The notes under the pieces: model-generated
Told to the model about the DNA's origin: nothing
Database searches by the model: none
Seen by the model: only the letters and a program-made list of their open reading frames with translations
NCBI RefSeq assembly: GCF_009932725.1
Contig: NZ_BLJU01000003.1
Location: 186,001 to 250,000 of the forward strand
Reading direction: 5' to 3'
DNA from: Pseudomonas yangonensis
Lineage (GTDB): Bacteria > Pseudomonadota > Gammaproteobacteria > Pseudomonadales > Pseudomonadaceae
Length of the DNA stretch: 64,000 nucleotides
Shown: piece after piece, positions 1 through 10,200 of the stretch
How positions within the stretch are numbered: position 1 is the first letter of the stretch
How the letters are laid out: every line of letters starts with the position of its first letter
Position numbers and translations under genes: made by a program

Positions 1-541
1 TGAACACTTCGCGCACGCCATCGGTATTGGCTGCCAGCTGGCCCGCCAACTCCTTGGCCGCTGGGGTTTGTGCATGACCACTCAAGGTGATGTTGCCGGT
101 TTCGCTCTTGACCTGAATGTCCAGGCCGCGGGTGTTGCTGTTCCATAGCAGCTTGGATTTCACCGTGGCGGCGAGGCTGGCGTCCTCGAGACGCTGCACC
201 ATCCCGGGTGGGTTACCTTCGACGGCATCGCTGCCGACTTCGATGCGATTGTCCACCGAGTCGATGCCCTCTATGCTCAGCGCCACCTGCTCGGCGAGCT
301 CCTTCTGCACGTCGTTCTCGACCTTGCCACCGAGAGTGGCCACACCATCGTCCACGTCAATCTTGAGCTTGAACGGGTTGAGATGACGGTTTAGCGCGAA
401 GGCCGTCCAGATCGAGCCTTCCTGGCGTGCAGCATCCAGCTGCGAAGCCAGCGCGCCCTCGGCGGCCTGACTGGCAAGCGGTGTAAGACCGAGCAGCAAC
501 GCAGTGCTGGCGGCAAGCATCAAAGGTTTGAACGGGGGCAT
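1..541 (-). CDS. BON-domain exported protein (OsmY-like), 3' end outside window
   Basis: The minus-strand reading frame is open from the ATG at 541 to the window edge, so about 180 N-terminal residues are visible. The first 27 residues form a Sec signal peptide ending in SQA-A. Two BON-type modules follow (roughly residues 45-100 and 115-180), each with the alternating hydrophobic pattern and the GGKVEN or SGHAQT turn typical of OsmY-family periplasmic proteins. BON domains are thought to bind phospholipid or envelope surfaces and are often stress induced. AGGAG lies 7 bases before the ATG. It is divergent from algB, and a sigma-54-like promoter with an upstream palindrome precedes it. The C-terminus and any third BON module are not visible. 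Confidence 0.85.
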   Translation of the reverse strand, partial: MPPFKPLMLAASTALLLGLTPLASQAAEGALASQLDAARQEGSIWTAFALNRHLNPFKLKIDVDDGVATLGGKVENDVQKELAEQVALSIEGIDSVDNRIEVGSDAVEGNPPGMVQRLEDASLAATVKSKLLWNSNTRGLDIQVKSETGNITLSGHAQTPAAKELAGQLAANTDGVREVF

Positions 542-578
542 AAGTTCACTCCTGTTCGTGAGACTACATAAGGAATAT

Positions 579-594
579 CGCAAGCTTTATGCCA
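579..594 (-). promoter_or_regulatory. Candidate sigma-54 (-24/-12) promoter of the BON gene
   Basis: On the minus strand TGGCATAAAGCTTGCG matches the sigma-54 consensus TGGCACG-N4-TTGCW. GG (593-592) and GC (581-580) are separated by the required 10 bases. The predicted start of transcription is near 568, leaving a leader of about 27 nt that contains the AGGAG ribosome site. An A+T-rich tract (about 606-645) lies just upstream, as expected for DNA bending. This is a sequence match only. Confidence 0.6.
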
Positions 595-688
595 GCCAAG
601 AACACAGATAAAGTCTTTTAAAAACAATCACTTAATCACAATAAAGGCACCCTGCCTGCATGCAGGGTGCAGTATCGGCGCGAGCAGG

Positions 689-705
689 CCGTGCAACTTG
701 CACGG
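689..705. promoter_or_regulatory. Palindrome CCGTGCAACTTGCACGG, candidate activator site
   Basis: This is a perfect 8+1+8 palindrome centred at 697. Its 15-bp core, CGTGCAAnTTGCACG, recurs at 4667-4681. The centre is 117 bp from the -12 GC of the sigma-54-like promoter of the BON gene, the same distance as at the second copy. On the plus strand it is followed directly by TTTTT (706-710), so transcripts heading into algB could also form a terminator-like hairpin here. A second inverted repeat (GCACCCTGC/GCAGGGTGC, 647-670) lies nearer the promoter. Confidence 0.55.
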
Positions 706-751
706 TTTTTATCTGACTAAGCTGCATTGACCAGCAAGACGGAGCACATAC

Positions 752-2104
<1,353 letters not shown>

Positions 2105-2117
2105 CCATGGGGCCACC

Positions 2118-3914
2118 ATGAAGCTGTCGATGAAGCTGCGCACGCGCCTGTTCCTCAGCATCTCGGCGCTGATCACTGTCGCCCTGCTGGGGTTGCTGCT
2201 CGGCCTGTTCAGCGTGACGCAGATGGCACGCAGCCAGAGCGAGCTGATTCAGCGGGGCTTCGACGCCGTACGAATTGGCCAGAAGCTGCGTCAGCATCTG
2301 GGTGACGAGCTGATCGTCCTGATCGATGTACAGCCTGATGCACAGCGCCTGGAGACGATCCGCCAGTCATTTCGCGCAACATTCGAGGAAGGCTTCAGCG
2401 CCAACCTCGGTAAGGACTATGCAAAAGGCCTGGAGCGGGCGGCAGAGCTTTACGACGAAATGGAACAGGTGGCCAGCAACGCGATGCCGCCTGGTCAGAC
2501 GCCTTACAACCTGGCCAAGCACAAACCCTTTACCGAAGCGTTTCAGCGCCTGCGCAACCATCTGTTGGACCAACAGGACCAGGTCGTCGCCTGGGTGATC
2601 GCAGCCGAACACAGGGCTGGTGAGCGGTCGCAGCTGATTGCCGGACTACTGGTGCTGATCGGCCTGGCGGTGCTGGCCATTGGCGTCCTCACTGCGCACG
2701 GCATCGCCCGCCGCTTCGGTGCACCCATCGACATGCTGGCACGAGCCGCCGACCAGATCGGCCAGGGCACATACGACGTCGTGCTGCCGGTATCACCGGT
2801 GGTGGAGCTGGCCGTGCTGAGCCGCCGTTTTGGCCTGATGACCGAAGCGCTGCGCGAATACCACTCGAGCAACCTCAAACAGCTGCTCAATAGCGAAGGG
2901 CGACTTAAGGCGGTGCTCGACAGCATCGACGACGGGATGGTGATACTCGACGCGCAAGGCCGCATCGAGCACGCCAACCCGGTTGCGATGCGCCAGCTGT
3001 CCTGGCATGCCGAGATTCTTGACCAACCCATCGGGCCACTTCTACCGGGCCATGCCGTGGACGAGGCGCTGCGCCTGGTACTCGCAGGCGAGCTGCTACG
3101 TGAGCCACCGGCCGACCTGCAGATCGAACGCGACGGTGAAACCCGCCTGCTGGCTTGGACGCTGACGCCTGTGCAGGTCAGTGAGGGCGGCAGCGTAGGG
3201 GCCGTGATGGTGCTGCGCGATGTCACCAAGCAGCGCACCTTCGAGCGCGTGCGCAGCGAGTTCATCCTGCGCGCATCCCATGAGCTACGTACGCCGATTA
3301 CCGGCATGCACATGGCATTCAGCCTGCTGCGCGAGCGTCTGAAGCTGCCGCCGGGAGGCCGCGAGCAGGAGCTGATACGTACCGTGGATGAAGAGATGTA
3401 TCGTCTGGTGCAGCTGATTGACGATCTCCTGAACTTCTCGCGCTACCAGAACGGCGTGCAAACCCTTCAGCGCCGCCCTTGCGACCTGGCCGAGATGATT
3501 CAGCAGACGCCGCATCGTTTCGCCGCAAAGGCCGCTGAACGCGAGGTCTCGATGGTCTGCGAGATCCATGAACCGCTGCCGCACCTCAACCTCGATGCCG
3601 CTCAGCTGGAACGACTTATCGACAACCTGACCGACAACGCCTTGCGTTACAGCAATCCGGGCGACGAGGTGCGCCTGCAGGCACGCCGGCATGGTGAGCA
3701 GGTAATCGTCAGTGTGCAGGACGAAGGCGAAGGTATCCCCTTCGAACAGCAGACACGTATTTTCGAACCTTTCGTTCAGGTCGGCAGACGCAAGGGCGGC
3801 GTCGGCCTGGGTCTGGCGCTGGCACGGGAGATCGCGCAGCTGCATGGCGGCCAACTCGGCGTCCACTCACGCCCAGGCGAAGGTTCCAACTTCTACTTCA
3901 GCCTGCCGGTCTGA
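2118..3914 (+). CDS. kinB: KinB, membrane sensor histidine kinase
   Basis: KinB is the sensor kinase/phosphatase of AlgB. The 598-residue length and domain order match P. aeruginosa KinB (595 aa). There is a transmembrane helix at about 13-34, a periplasmic sensing region to about 170, a second helix at about 172-193, HAMP at about 195-248, PAS at about 260-370, HisKA with H388 in SHELRTP, and HATPase_c with the N-box (DNLTDNALRYS), G1 (DEGEGI) and G2 (GGVGLGLALA). The periplasmic region is the least like the P. aeruginosa protein, which fits ligand divergence. An internal ATG at 2130 (MKLRTRLF) is an alternative start. A hairpin at 3959-3981 follows the stop. Confidence 0.95.
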   Translation: MKLSMKLRTRLFLSISALITVALLGLLLGLFSVTQMARSQSELIQRGFDAVRIGQKLRQHLGDELIVLIDVQPDAQRLETIRQSFRATFEEGFSANLGKDYAKGLERAAELYDEMEQVASNAMPPGQTPYNLAKHKPFTEAFQRLRNHLLDQQDQVVAWVIAAEHRAGERSQLIAGLLVLIGLAVLAIGVLTAHGIARRFGAPIDMLARAADQIGQGTYDVVLPVSPVVELAVLSRRFGLMTEALREYHSSNLKQLLNSEGRLKAVLDSIDDGMVILDAQGRIEHANPVAMRQLSWHAEILDQPIGPLLPGHAVDEALRLVLAGELLREPPADLQIERDGETRLLAWTLTPVQVSEGGSVGAVMVLRDVTKQRTFERVRSEFILRASHELRTPITGMHMAFSLLRERLKLPPGGREQELIRTVDEEMYRLVQLIDDLLNFSRYQNGVQTLQRRPCDLAEMIQQTPHRFAAKAAEREVSMVCEIHEPLPHLNLDAAQLERLIDNLTDNALRYSNPGDEVRLQARRHGEQVIVSVQDEGEGIPFEQQTRIFEPFVQVGRRKGGVGLGLALAREIAQLHGGQLGVHSRPGEGSNFYFSLPV

Positions 3915-3950
3915 CGTCGACGCCTGGCAGCACCAGGCTGTTCGCCCGAA

Positions 3951-3981
3951 CAATAAAAAACGCCGCGGTAATCGCGGCGTT
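3951..3981 (-). terminator. Intrinsic terminator shared by the two converging transcripts
   Basis: AACGCCGCG/CGCGGCGTT (3959-3967 and 3973-3981) forms a 9-bp stem with a 5-base loop. The A-rich tract at 3952-3960 gives a U-tract on the minus strand, so it best terminates the two-gene minus-strand operon. The stem would also slow readthrough from kinB. Confidence 0.8.
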
Positions 3982-4005
3982 CTCTTGGCCCGGAGCTGAA
4001 CAGAC

Positions 4006-4191
4006 TCAGCGCAGGACCGGGTCGAACTTGATACGGCGACCGGCCATCAGAGCCACCAGAAAGCCCAGGCCGAAAACGACACTGGCCCCCTTGAGCACGA
4101 GGGCGAAGCCTTCTTCCAGGCTCGGGCTCAGCCAAAGCGCGGCCAGGCTCGACAGGGTCATGATCAACAACACAATGGCACTTCTGGACAT
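4006..4191 (-). CDS. Small two-helix membrane protein, function unknown
   Basis: The 61-residue protein has two predicted transmembrane helices (about 5-22 and 31-52) and a short basic/polar C-terminus (GRRIKFDPVLR). No motif points to an enzyme. It begins 18 bases after the upstream exported-protein gene on the same strand, and a terminator follows closely, so the two form an operon. The reading frame uses typical high-GC codons, which argues that it is real. Similar small membrane proteins beside algB are annotated as hypothetical in other pseudomonads; that comparison is from memory. Confidence 0.7.
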   Translation of the reverse strand: MSRSAIVLLIMTLSSLAALWLSPSLEEGFALVLKGASVVFGLGFLVALMAGRRIKFDPVLR

Positions 4192-4209
4192 GGCAGGACT
4201 CCTTGTCGG

Positions 4210-4509
4210 TCAGAACACCCAGCGCGGGGTGGTATTGGCAGGGCGCTCGCGATTGGCGGTATCGGTGTCGCCATCATCGGAAATGCGCAACCAATTGGCC
4301 TCGTCACCGACACTGTGGACGCCCCGCTTACGCAGCTCGACGGAGCCAGCGGGCTGCGTAGCGACACGAGACTCCCATACCGGCGTATTGGCGATGGTGA
4401 ATTCGGCGGTCTTGGCGGTGGCGCCAGCCGAACCCGTGAAATCCTTGGCGTAAGCCCCGTTGACCAGCGATGCAGCGACGCAAAACAGGCTCAGTCGGAA
4501 GATATTCAT
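4210..4509 (-). CDS. Small exported protein, function unknown
   Basis: The 99-residue protein has a signal peptide (about 1-21, ending NGAYA-KD) and a mature part of about 78 residues. The mature part has a repeated polar pattern, no cysteine and no recognisable catalytic motif. It ends in an aromatic motif (TPRWVF). GGAG lies 7 bases before the ATG. It is first in a two-gene operon with the small membrane protein. Its 173-bp upstream region carries a sigma-54-like promoter, a perfect IHF consensus and the palindrome shared with the BON gene. This suggests it is controlled by an enhancer-binding protein, most simply AlgB encoded next door. I do not recognise the family. Confidence 0.75.
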   Translation of the reverse strand: MNIFRLSLFCVAASLVNGAYAKDFTGSAGATAKTAEFTIANTPVWESRVATQPAGSVELRKRGVHSVGDEANWLRISDDGDTDTANRERPANTTPRWVF

Positions 4510-4554
4510 GACGCTTCTCCATCAGCAGGTCAGTCGGGGCTTACATGACTGATT

Positions 4555-4572
4555 TTGCAGCGCTCATGCCAA
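4555..4572 (-). promoter_or_regulatory. Candidate sigma-54 (-24/-12) promoter
   Basis: On the minus strand TTGGCATGAGCGCTGCAA has GG (4570-4569) and GC (4558-4557) with exactly 10 bases between them, and matches TGGCACG-N4-TTGCW at all but two specified positions. The predicted start is near 4545, giving a leader of about 35 nt. The spacing to the upstream palindrome is 117 bp, identical to the BON promoter. Confidence 0.65.
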
Positions 4573-4598
4573 TCTCAATATTTTAAAAAATCCTTATA

Positions 4599-4611
4599 AA
4601 TCAATAAGTTA
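4599..4611 (+). promoter_or_regulatory. Perfect IHF consensus between palindrome and sigma-54 promoter
   Basis: AATCAATAAGTTA fits WATCAANNNNTTR at every specified base. It is centred about 60 bp upstream of the predicted start and about 69 bp from the palindrome. This is the usual place for IHF to bend DNA so that a distant enhancer-binding protein can contact sigma-54 polymerase. Confidence 0.55.
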
Positions 4612-4666
4612 AGCGGTCAAAAATGCTTCTAACCAATGCACTTTGCAAGATGCATGATTTCCGACA

Positions 4667-4681
4667 CGTGCAATTTGCACG
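4667..4681. promoter_or_regulatory. Second copy of palindrome CGTGCAAnTTGCACG
   Basis: CGTGCAATTTGCACG is centred at 4674, 117 bp from the -12 GC of the promoter at 4555-4572. Related half sites follow nearer the promoter (TGCA repeated every 7 bp at 4637-4654). No T-run follows this copy on either strand, so the element is conserved as a DNA site rather than as a terminator. Confidence 0.6.
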
Positions 4682-4682
4682 A

Positions 4683-5870
4683 TCAGCTGCGCCGAGGCAG
4701 CACGATGCTGAAACAGGAGCCCTCACCAAGGCGGCTGCAGAGCTCGATGCGGCCGCCATGGGCCTGGACAATCTGCTCGCTGATAAACAGGCCGAGGCCC
4801 AGCCCCTGGCCGACGCTGGTGTCTGAGGCACGCTCGAATTGCTCGAAGACCCGCCGCTGATCCGCCTCTGAAATGCCCAGGCCCTGGTCACGCACCTCTG
4901 CACGAACCAGCTCGCCCTCTACCCTGACTCGCACCGATACCGGTTTGCCTTCCCCGTAGCGCAGGGCGTTGGTCAGCAGGTTGGCCAGCACCTGCTCGAT
5001 GCGGAATTCGTCCATCATCACCGGCGCCGGCCCTTCCACCTGCAGCTCGATATGGCTGCCGGCGCTGGCGAACTGCGGAGCCAATCCCTCCACTACGCTG
5101 CCTGCCAGTACGCCGAGATCGCCCGGTTCCGGGCGCACGGAAAGCTTGCCCGTGCGAATGCGCGAAACATCCAGCATGTCATCGATCAAGCGACTGAGGC
5201 TGCGGATCTGTCGCTCGTCACGCGCGATCATCTCCTGCAGCTTGTCGGCAGTGAAGGCATCCATGCGCCCCTGATCCAGGCGTAAACGGCGCAGTTGCAC
5301 GTCGAGGATAAGACCGTTGAGCGGCGTGCGCAGCTCATGAGAGGCGATGGACATGAACACGTCGCGCATCTGCACCGCTTTCTGCAGCTCGGCCTGGGTC
5401 TCGCGCAGCTCGGCGAGCAGTGCTTCCTGTTCACGGCGCGCGGCCTCGACCACTTCCAACTGCATGCTCAGGGCTTTGCGGTGGCGATACAGCTCGACGA
5501 ACATCGACACCTTGCTGCGCACTTCGAAGGGTGACAGCGGCTTGTGCAGGAAGTCCACCGCGCCACTTTCGTAACCCCGGAAGGCGTAGTCCATGTCGCG
5601 CCCCACCGCACTGACGAAGATGATCGGGATGTGCTTGGTCTTCTCCGTGCCGCGCATCAGCTCGGCCAGCTCGAAGCCGTTCATGCCCGGCATCTTCACA
5701 TCGAGAATGGCCAGGGCGAATTCGTTTTCAAGCAGCAGCGACAACGCCTCGTCGGCGCTGCTGGCCTGGAACACGGTTCGATCCTCGCTCTGGATCAGCG
5801 AACGCAGAGCCAGCAGGTTTTCCGGCAGATCGTCGACGATCAGCACCTTGGCTTCAGTCTTCCTCAGCAT
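4683..5870 (-). CDS. Receiver-histidine kinase (REC-HisKA-HATPase), soluble
   Basis: The 395-residue protein has an N-terminal receiver (about 8-125, phospho-acceptor D57 in AILDVKM), a coiled-coil linker (about 130-170), HisKA with H178 in SHELRTP, and HATPase_c with N-box (NLLTNALRYG), G1 (DQGLGI) and G2 (GQGLGLGLF). No membrane segment is present. This layout is typical of kinases that relay phosphate from a partner hybrid kinase. It is last in a tightly overlapping set (hybrid kinase, cheR, cheB, this gene), and its start overlaps the cheB stop by 7 bases. The output partner is not obvious; the lone receiver at 10943 is one candidate. Confidence 0.9.
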   Translation of the reverse strand: MLRKTEAKVLIVDDLPENLLALRSLIQSEDRTVFQASSADEALSLLLENEFALAILDVKMPGMNGFELAELMRGTEKTKHIPIIFVSAVGRDMDYAFRGYESGAVDFLHKPLSPFEVRSKVSMFVELYRHRKALSMQLEVVEAARREQEALLAELRETQAELQKAVQMRDVFMSIASHELRTPLNGLILDVQLRRLRLDQGRMDAFTADKLQEMIARDERQIRSLSRLIDDMLDVSRIRTGKLSVRPEPGDLGVLAGSVVEGLAPQFASAGSHIELQVEGPAPVMMDEFRIEQVLANLLTNALRYGEGKPVSVRVRVEGELVRAEVRDQGLGISEADQRRVFEQFERASDTSVGQGLGLGLFISEQIVQAHGGRIELCSRLGEGSCFSIVLPRRS

Positions 5871-6475
5871 GGCAGGGTATCCAGTTCAGCCAGCAGCAGG
5901 CGCATGGCATTGATAGACAGGAGAAAATCCGGTTTGAGTAACGCCAGCGCGGCATTCGGCATGGTGGGTACCAGCGCGTCGGCCGGTTCCTGTACCAGCG
6001 TCAGACCACCGGCTTGCTGAACGGCCAGCAGACCGGCGGCGCCGTCCTCGTTGGCGCCGGTCAGCAGCGCGGCGGCCAGCTGCTCGCCGTAGGCATCGGC
6101 AGCGGACTCGAAGAGGATGTCGATCGACGGCCGGGAAAAGTGCCTCGGCTCCTCACGGCTGAGGGAAAAGCTGCGCTCGGTTTCGATGGACAGGTGGTAA
6201 CCTGCGGGCGCTACGTAAACCACGCCGCCACGCAGGTATTCCTTGTCCTCGGCTTCCTTGGTCGGCAGCTTCAGGCGCCGCGCGAGCAGATCGGCGAGCA
6301 GGCTGTCGTTGCGATCCGGCTGATGCAGCAGGCACACCACAGGCAGCCGGTAGTCCGCAGGCAGGTCTTCGAGCAGGCTCAACAGGGCTTCCACCCCGCC
6401 GGCCGAGGCGCCGATCAACAGCGCCTGCAGCGGCGCACGAACCTGGCCGCGGAGGTTGATCCGTTGGCTGCTCAT
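5864..6475 (-). CDS. Stand-alone CheB-type protein-glutamate methylesterase domain
   Basis: The 203-residue protein is only the CheB catalytic domain, without the receiver domain that normally gates it. The triad is visible: S24 in IGASAGG, H51 in LLHQP and D144 in LTGANEDGAAG. The gene overlaps cheR by 4 bases (ATGA) and the downstream kinase by 7 bases. CheB-CheR pairs beside hybrid kinases and without chemoreceptors occur in several pseudomonads, where they seem to tune kinase signalling rather than chemotaxis. The receptor or kinase whose glutamates it would demethylate is not known. Confidence 0.92.
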   Translation of the reverse strand: MSSQRINLRGQVRAPLQALLIGASAGGVEALLSLLEDLPADYRLPVVCLLHQPDRNDSLLADLLARRLKLPTKEAEDKEYLRGGVVYVAPAGYHLSIETERSFSLSREEPRHFSRPSIDILFESAADAYGEQLAAALLTGANEDGAAGLLAVQQAGGLTLVQEPADALVPTMPNAALALLKPDFLLSINAMRLLLAELDTLPC

Positions 6476-7281
6476 CGCTTGCGGAAAATCCGCTCGGGCC
6501 GCGACACTGCTTCGAATTGTCGGGCATAGGCGGAGAAATCCAGGCTTTCCTTGCTGCCCAGGCCGAGAAAGCCACGGTGACAGAGCGATTCATGGAACAG
6601 GCCGAGGGCACGATCCTGCAGGTCGCGATTGAAATAGATCAGCACGTTGCGGCACGACACCAGGTGGGTTTCGGCGAACACGCTGTCGGTGGCCAGGCTG
6701 TGGTCGGCGAAGGTCACATTGGCTCGCAGCGACTTGTCGAACAGCACACGGTCATAGGCCGCCGAGTAGTAGTCGGAAAACGCCCGCTTGCCGCCGGACA
6801 ACTGGTAGTTCTGGGTGTAGGTGCGCAGATTGTCGAGGGCGAAGACGCCCTGTTCAGCCTTCTCCAGCGAATGCGGGTTGATATCGGTGGCATAGATCAT
6901 GGCACGCTCCAGCAAACCTTCCTCATGCAGAAGGATGGCCAGGGAATACACCTCCTCCCCAGTGCTGCAGCCGGCTACCCAGATCTTCAGCGAAGGATAG
7001 GTGTGCAGCAGCGGCACCACCTGCTCGCGCAACGCGAGGAAATAGCTGGGGTCGCGAAACATCTCGCTGACCGGGATGGTGAGATACTGCAACAGCTGCA
7101 TGAAGGCCTGCGGTTCATGCAGGATGCGCTCCTGCAGCGCCGAGATGGTCGGACACTCCAGCTGCGCCTGCGCCTGGCGCACGCGCCGTTTGAGCGACGC
7201 CTTGGAATAGTCGCGAAAGTCGTAGCTGTAACGCAGGTAGATCGCCTCGATCAGCAGGCGCAGCTCGATCTCGTCAGGCAT
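6472..7281 (-). CDS. CheR-type protein-glutamate O-methyltransferase
   Basis: CheR uses S-adenosylmethionine to methylate receptor glutamates. The 269-residue frame has the N-terminal all-alpha CheR_N region (about 1-70, RLLIEAIYLRYSYDFRDYSK) and the SAM-binding fold, with the motif KIWVAGCSTGEEVYSLAI and the later CRNVLIYF segment. The longer frame would start at a GTG at 7308. I prefer the ATG at 7281 because its A is shared with the TGA stop of the hybrid kinase, a typical translational-coupling junction. The gene is co-transcribed with the kinase upstream and the CheB-like gene downstream. Confidence 0.92.
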   Translation of the reverse strand: MPDEIELRLLIEAIYLRYSYDFRDYSKASLKRRVRQAQAQLECPTISALQERILHEPQAFMQLLQYLTIPVSEMFRDPSYFLALREQVVPLLHTYPSLKIWVAGCSTGEEVYSLAILLHEEGLLERAMIYATDINPHSLEKAEQGVFALDNLRTYTQNYQLSGGKRAFSDYYSAAYDRVLFDKSLRANVTFADHSLATDSVFAETHLVSCRNVLIYFNRDLQDRALGLFHESLCHRGFLGLGSKESLDFSAYARQFEAVSRPERIFRKR

Positions 7282-10200
7282 CACAGGCGCTCCAGCTTGG
7301 GCATCCACACGCGAATCAGGGAGAACAGACGATCCAGATCGATGGGCTTGGCCAGGTAGTCGTTGGCACCGGCCTCGCGGCAGCGCTCCTGATCATCCTT
7401 CATCGCCTTGGCCGTCACGGCGATGATCGGCAGGTTCTTCCAGCGATCTTCCAGACGAATCTGTCGGGTGGCCTCGTAGCCATCCATCTCGGGCATCATC
7501 ACGTCCATCAGCACCAGGTCGATATCCGCGTGCTCACGCAGCTTGGCCAGCGCCTCGATGCCGTTGCGCGCGACCACCACCGCAGCCCCCTTCTGTTCCA
7601 GCGCGCTGGAGAGGGCGAAGATATTGCGCACATCATCATCCACCAGCAGCAGGCGCCGGCCCTCGAACAGCTTGTCGCGACTGCGCGCGGTCTTGAGCAT
7701 GCGCTGATGTTCGCTGGACAGCTCGGCCTCGACCTTGTGCAGGAACAGGGTAACTTCATCCAGCAGCCGCTCCGGCGAGCGGGCACCCTTGATGATGATC
7801 GAACGCGAGTACTTGAGCAGTTCAGCCTCTTCGTCGCGGGTCAGGTTGCGCCCGGTATACACGATAACCGGCGGGAAGGAGCAGATGTCCTCCTCGGCCA
7901 TGCGCCGCAGCAGTTCGTTGCCGAGCATGTCGGGCAGCTTGAGGTCGATGATCATGCAATCGAACACCGTGTTGCGCAGTTTTTCCAGCGCTTCGCCAGC
8001 CAGGGCAACGGCGGTGATCTCGATGTCTTCGTCGCCGATCAGGCGGGCAACGCTGTCGCGCTGCAGCGGATCATCCTCGACCAGCAATACGCGTTTGACC
8101 TGCTGGTTGAGCTTGGCCTCCAGCTTGCCGAACACCTCCTTGAGCTGGTCACGACTGGTGGGCTTGAGGGCATAGCCAACTGCGCCCAGATGCAGGGCGG
8201 CCTCGCTCTGATCCTCGACCGAGACGACATGAACAGGAATATGGCGGGTCTGCGCATCGTCTTTCAGACGCTGCAGCACGCTGAGGCCGGAGCCATCAGG
8301 CAGACGCATGTCGAGCAGGATGGCATCCGGGCGATACTGCTGCGCCAGCTCCAGGCCTTCGTCGGCACAGGTGGCAACCAGGCAGGCGTAGCCCAGTTCG
8401 TGGGCCAGATCGAAGAGGATGCGGGCGAAACGGACTTCATCCTCGACCACCAGCACACGGCGACCGCCGCGCTCGTCGAGCTGTTCGCGATCGTCGGCGA
8501 AAGGCGCCGGTGCACGCGGCATCGCCGGAGCCGCCGGAGCGGCTGGAGCGGCTGGAGCGGCTGGAGCGGCTGGAACGACAGGGGCGGCTGGTTCCGCTAG
8601 CGGCGCCACGACCCGCGGGGCCACCGGCTTGCCCTGGACGGCACCTTCGACCATCCGCTCGGGCAGCAACAGGGTGAAGGTACTTCCCTCACCGGGCACA
8701 CTGCTGACGGAGATGGAGCCGCCAAGCAGCCCGGCCAGATCACGTGAAATGGACAACCCCAGACCGGTACCGCCATAGCGGCGATTGGTGGTGCCGTCCG
8801 CCTGGCGGAAGGCCTCGAAGATCGCCTGTTGCTGGTCCGCAGCGATACCGATGCCGGTGTCACGCACGGCGAAGGCCAGATGGTGATCATCCTGACGCGA
8901 GACACTGAGAGTCACGCCGCCACGGTCGGTGAACTTGAAGGCATTGGACAGCAGGTTGCGCAGAATCTGTTCGGCACGCTGGCGATCGGTGAACAGCACC
9001 TGCGGCAACTCGCCCTGCTGTTCGATCTGGAAGCTCAGGCCGCGCTCACCGGCCAACGGCGCGAACACATCCCGAAGACTTTCCAGCATCCCTGCCAATG
9101 GCGTGCGCTCGGGACGCACCTCGAGCTTGCCGGCCTCGACCTTGGCGATGTCGAGGATGTCATTGATCAGGTTGAGCAGATCGTTACCGGCCGAATAGAT
9201 CGATTCGGCGAACTTGACCTGTTCGTCGTCGAGATTGCCTTTGCCGTTCTCCGCCAGCAGCTTGGCCAGGATCAGCGAGCTGTTCAGCGGCGTGCGCAAC
9301 TCATGGCTCATGTTGGCGAGGAATTCGGATTTGTAGCGGCTGGCGCGTTGCAGTTCTTCGGCGCGCTCCTCCAGCTGCGCCTGGATGCGGCCAAGCGTGG
9401 TATTGCGCTGATCCAGCTCGTCGCGCTGATCAGCCAGGGTCTGCGCCTGCTCGGAGAGTTTTTCGTTGGTCTGCTCCAGCTCGGCCTGCTGTGTCTCCAG
9501 GTGGGCCTGGGACTCCTTGAGCACCCGCGCCTGCTGCTCCAGTTCCTCATTGGCGGCGCGCAGTTCCTCCTGCTGGGTCTGCAGTTCCTCGTTGAGTTGC
9601 TGGGTCTGACCGAGCACCTCTTGCAGGCGCTGGCGATAACGCGCAGCTTCCAGCGCCATGCCGACACTGCCGGCGATGGCTTCGAGGAACTCGCGTTCGC
9701 GTGGCTCGAGCGCACGCATGAAGGCCAGCTCGATCACGCCGTTGACGCGATCTTCGGACTGCAGCGGTACCAGGGCGACGCTGACCGGCTGGCCTTCGCC
9801 GAGACTCGAAGCGACCTTGATGTAGTCTGCCGGCAGGTCATCCAGGCAAACCAGACGGCGGCCACGGGCAGCTTGCCCAACCAGGCCTTCACCGTTATAG
9901 AACTGCTCCCTGAGGTTGGCATCCCTGCTGAAGCCATAGCCGGCAATGCGTCTCAGATCACCGGTCTGACCATCGCGCAGGTACAGGGCAGCAACCACGC
10001 AGTTGAGATACTCGGCCAGAAACTCGAGCGAACGATCAGCCAGCTCCTGCACCTGTGGCTGGCCGAGCAAACGCTCGGACAACAGCGTCTGACCACCGCC
10101 GAGCCAGGCACGACGCCTCTGCTCCTCGGCGTAGTCCGCCTGCCTGGCCATGGCCTGGGAATAGGTCTGCGAGAGGTTCATCAGCTCACGACGACCGAAC

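Noticed and set aside
117..386. 89-aa plus-strand frame at the left edge
   Set aside because: It is antisense to the BON-domain gene, which has a signal peptide and ribosome site.
584..597. Alternative sigma-54 register (GG at 597-596, GC at 585-584)
   Set aside because: The spacing is right, but the -12 side reads AAGCT in place of TTGC, so the register at 579-594 is better.
7282..7308. GTG start at 7308 for cheR, adding nine residues
   Set aside because: The ATG at 7281 overlaps the kinase stop by one base and begins the conserved region.
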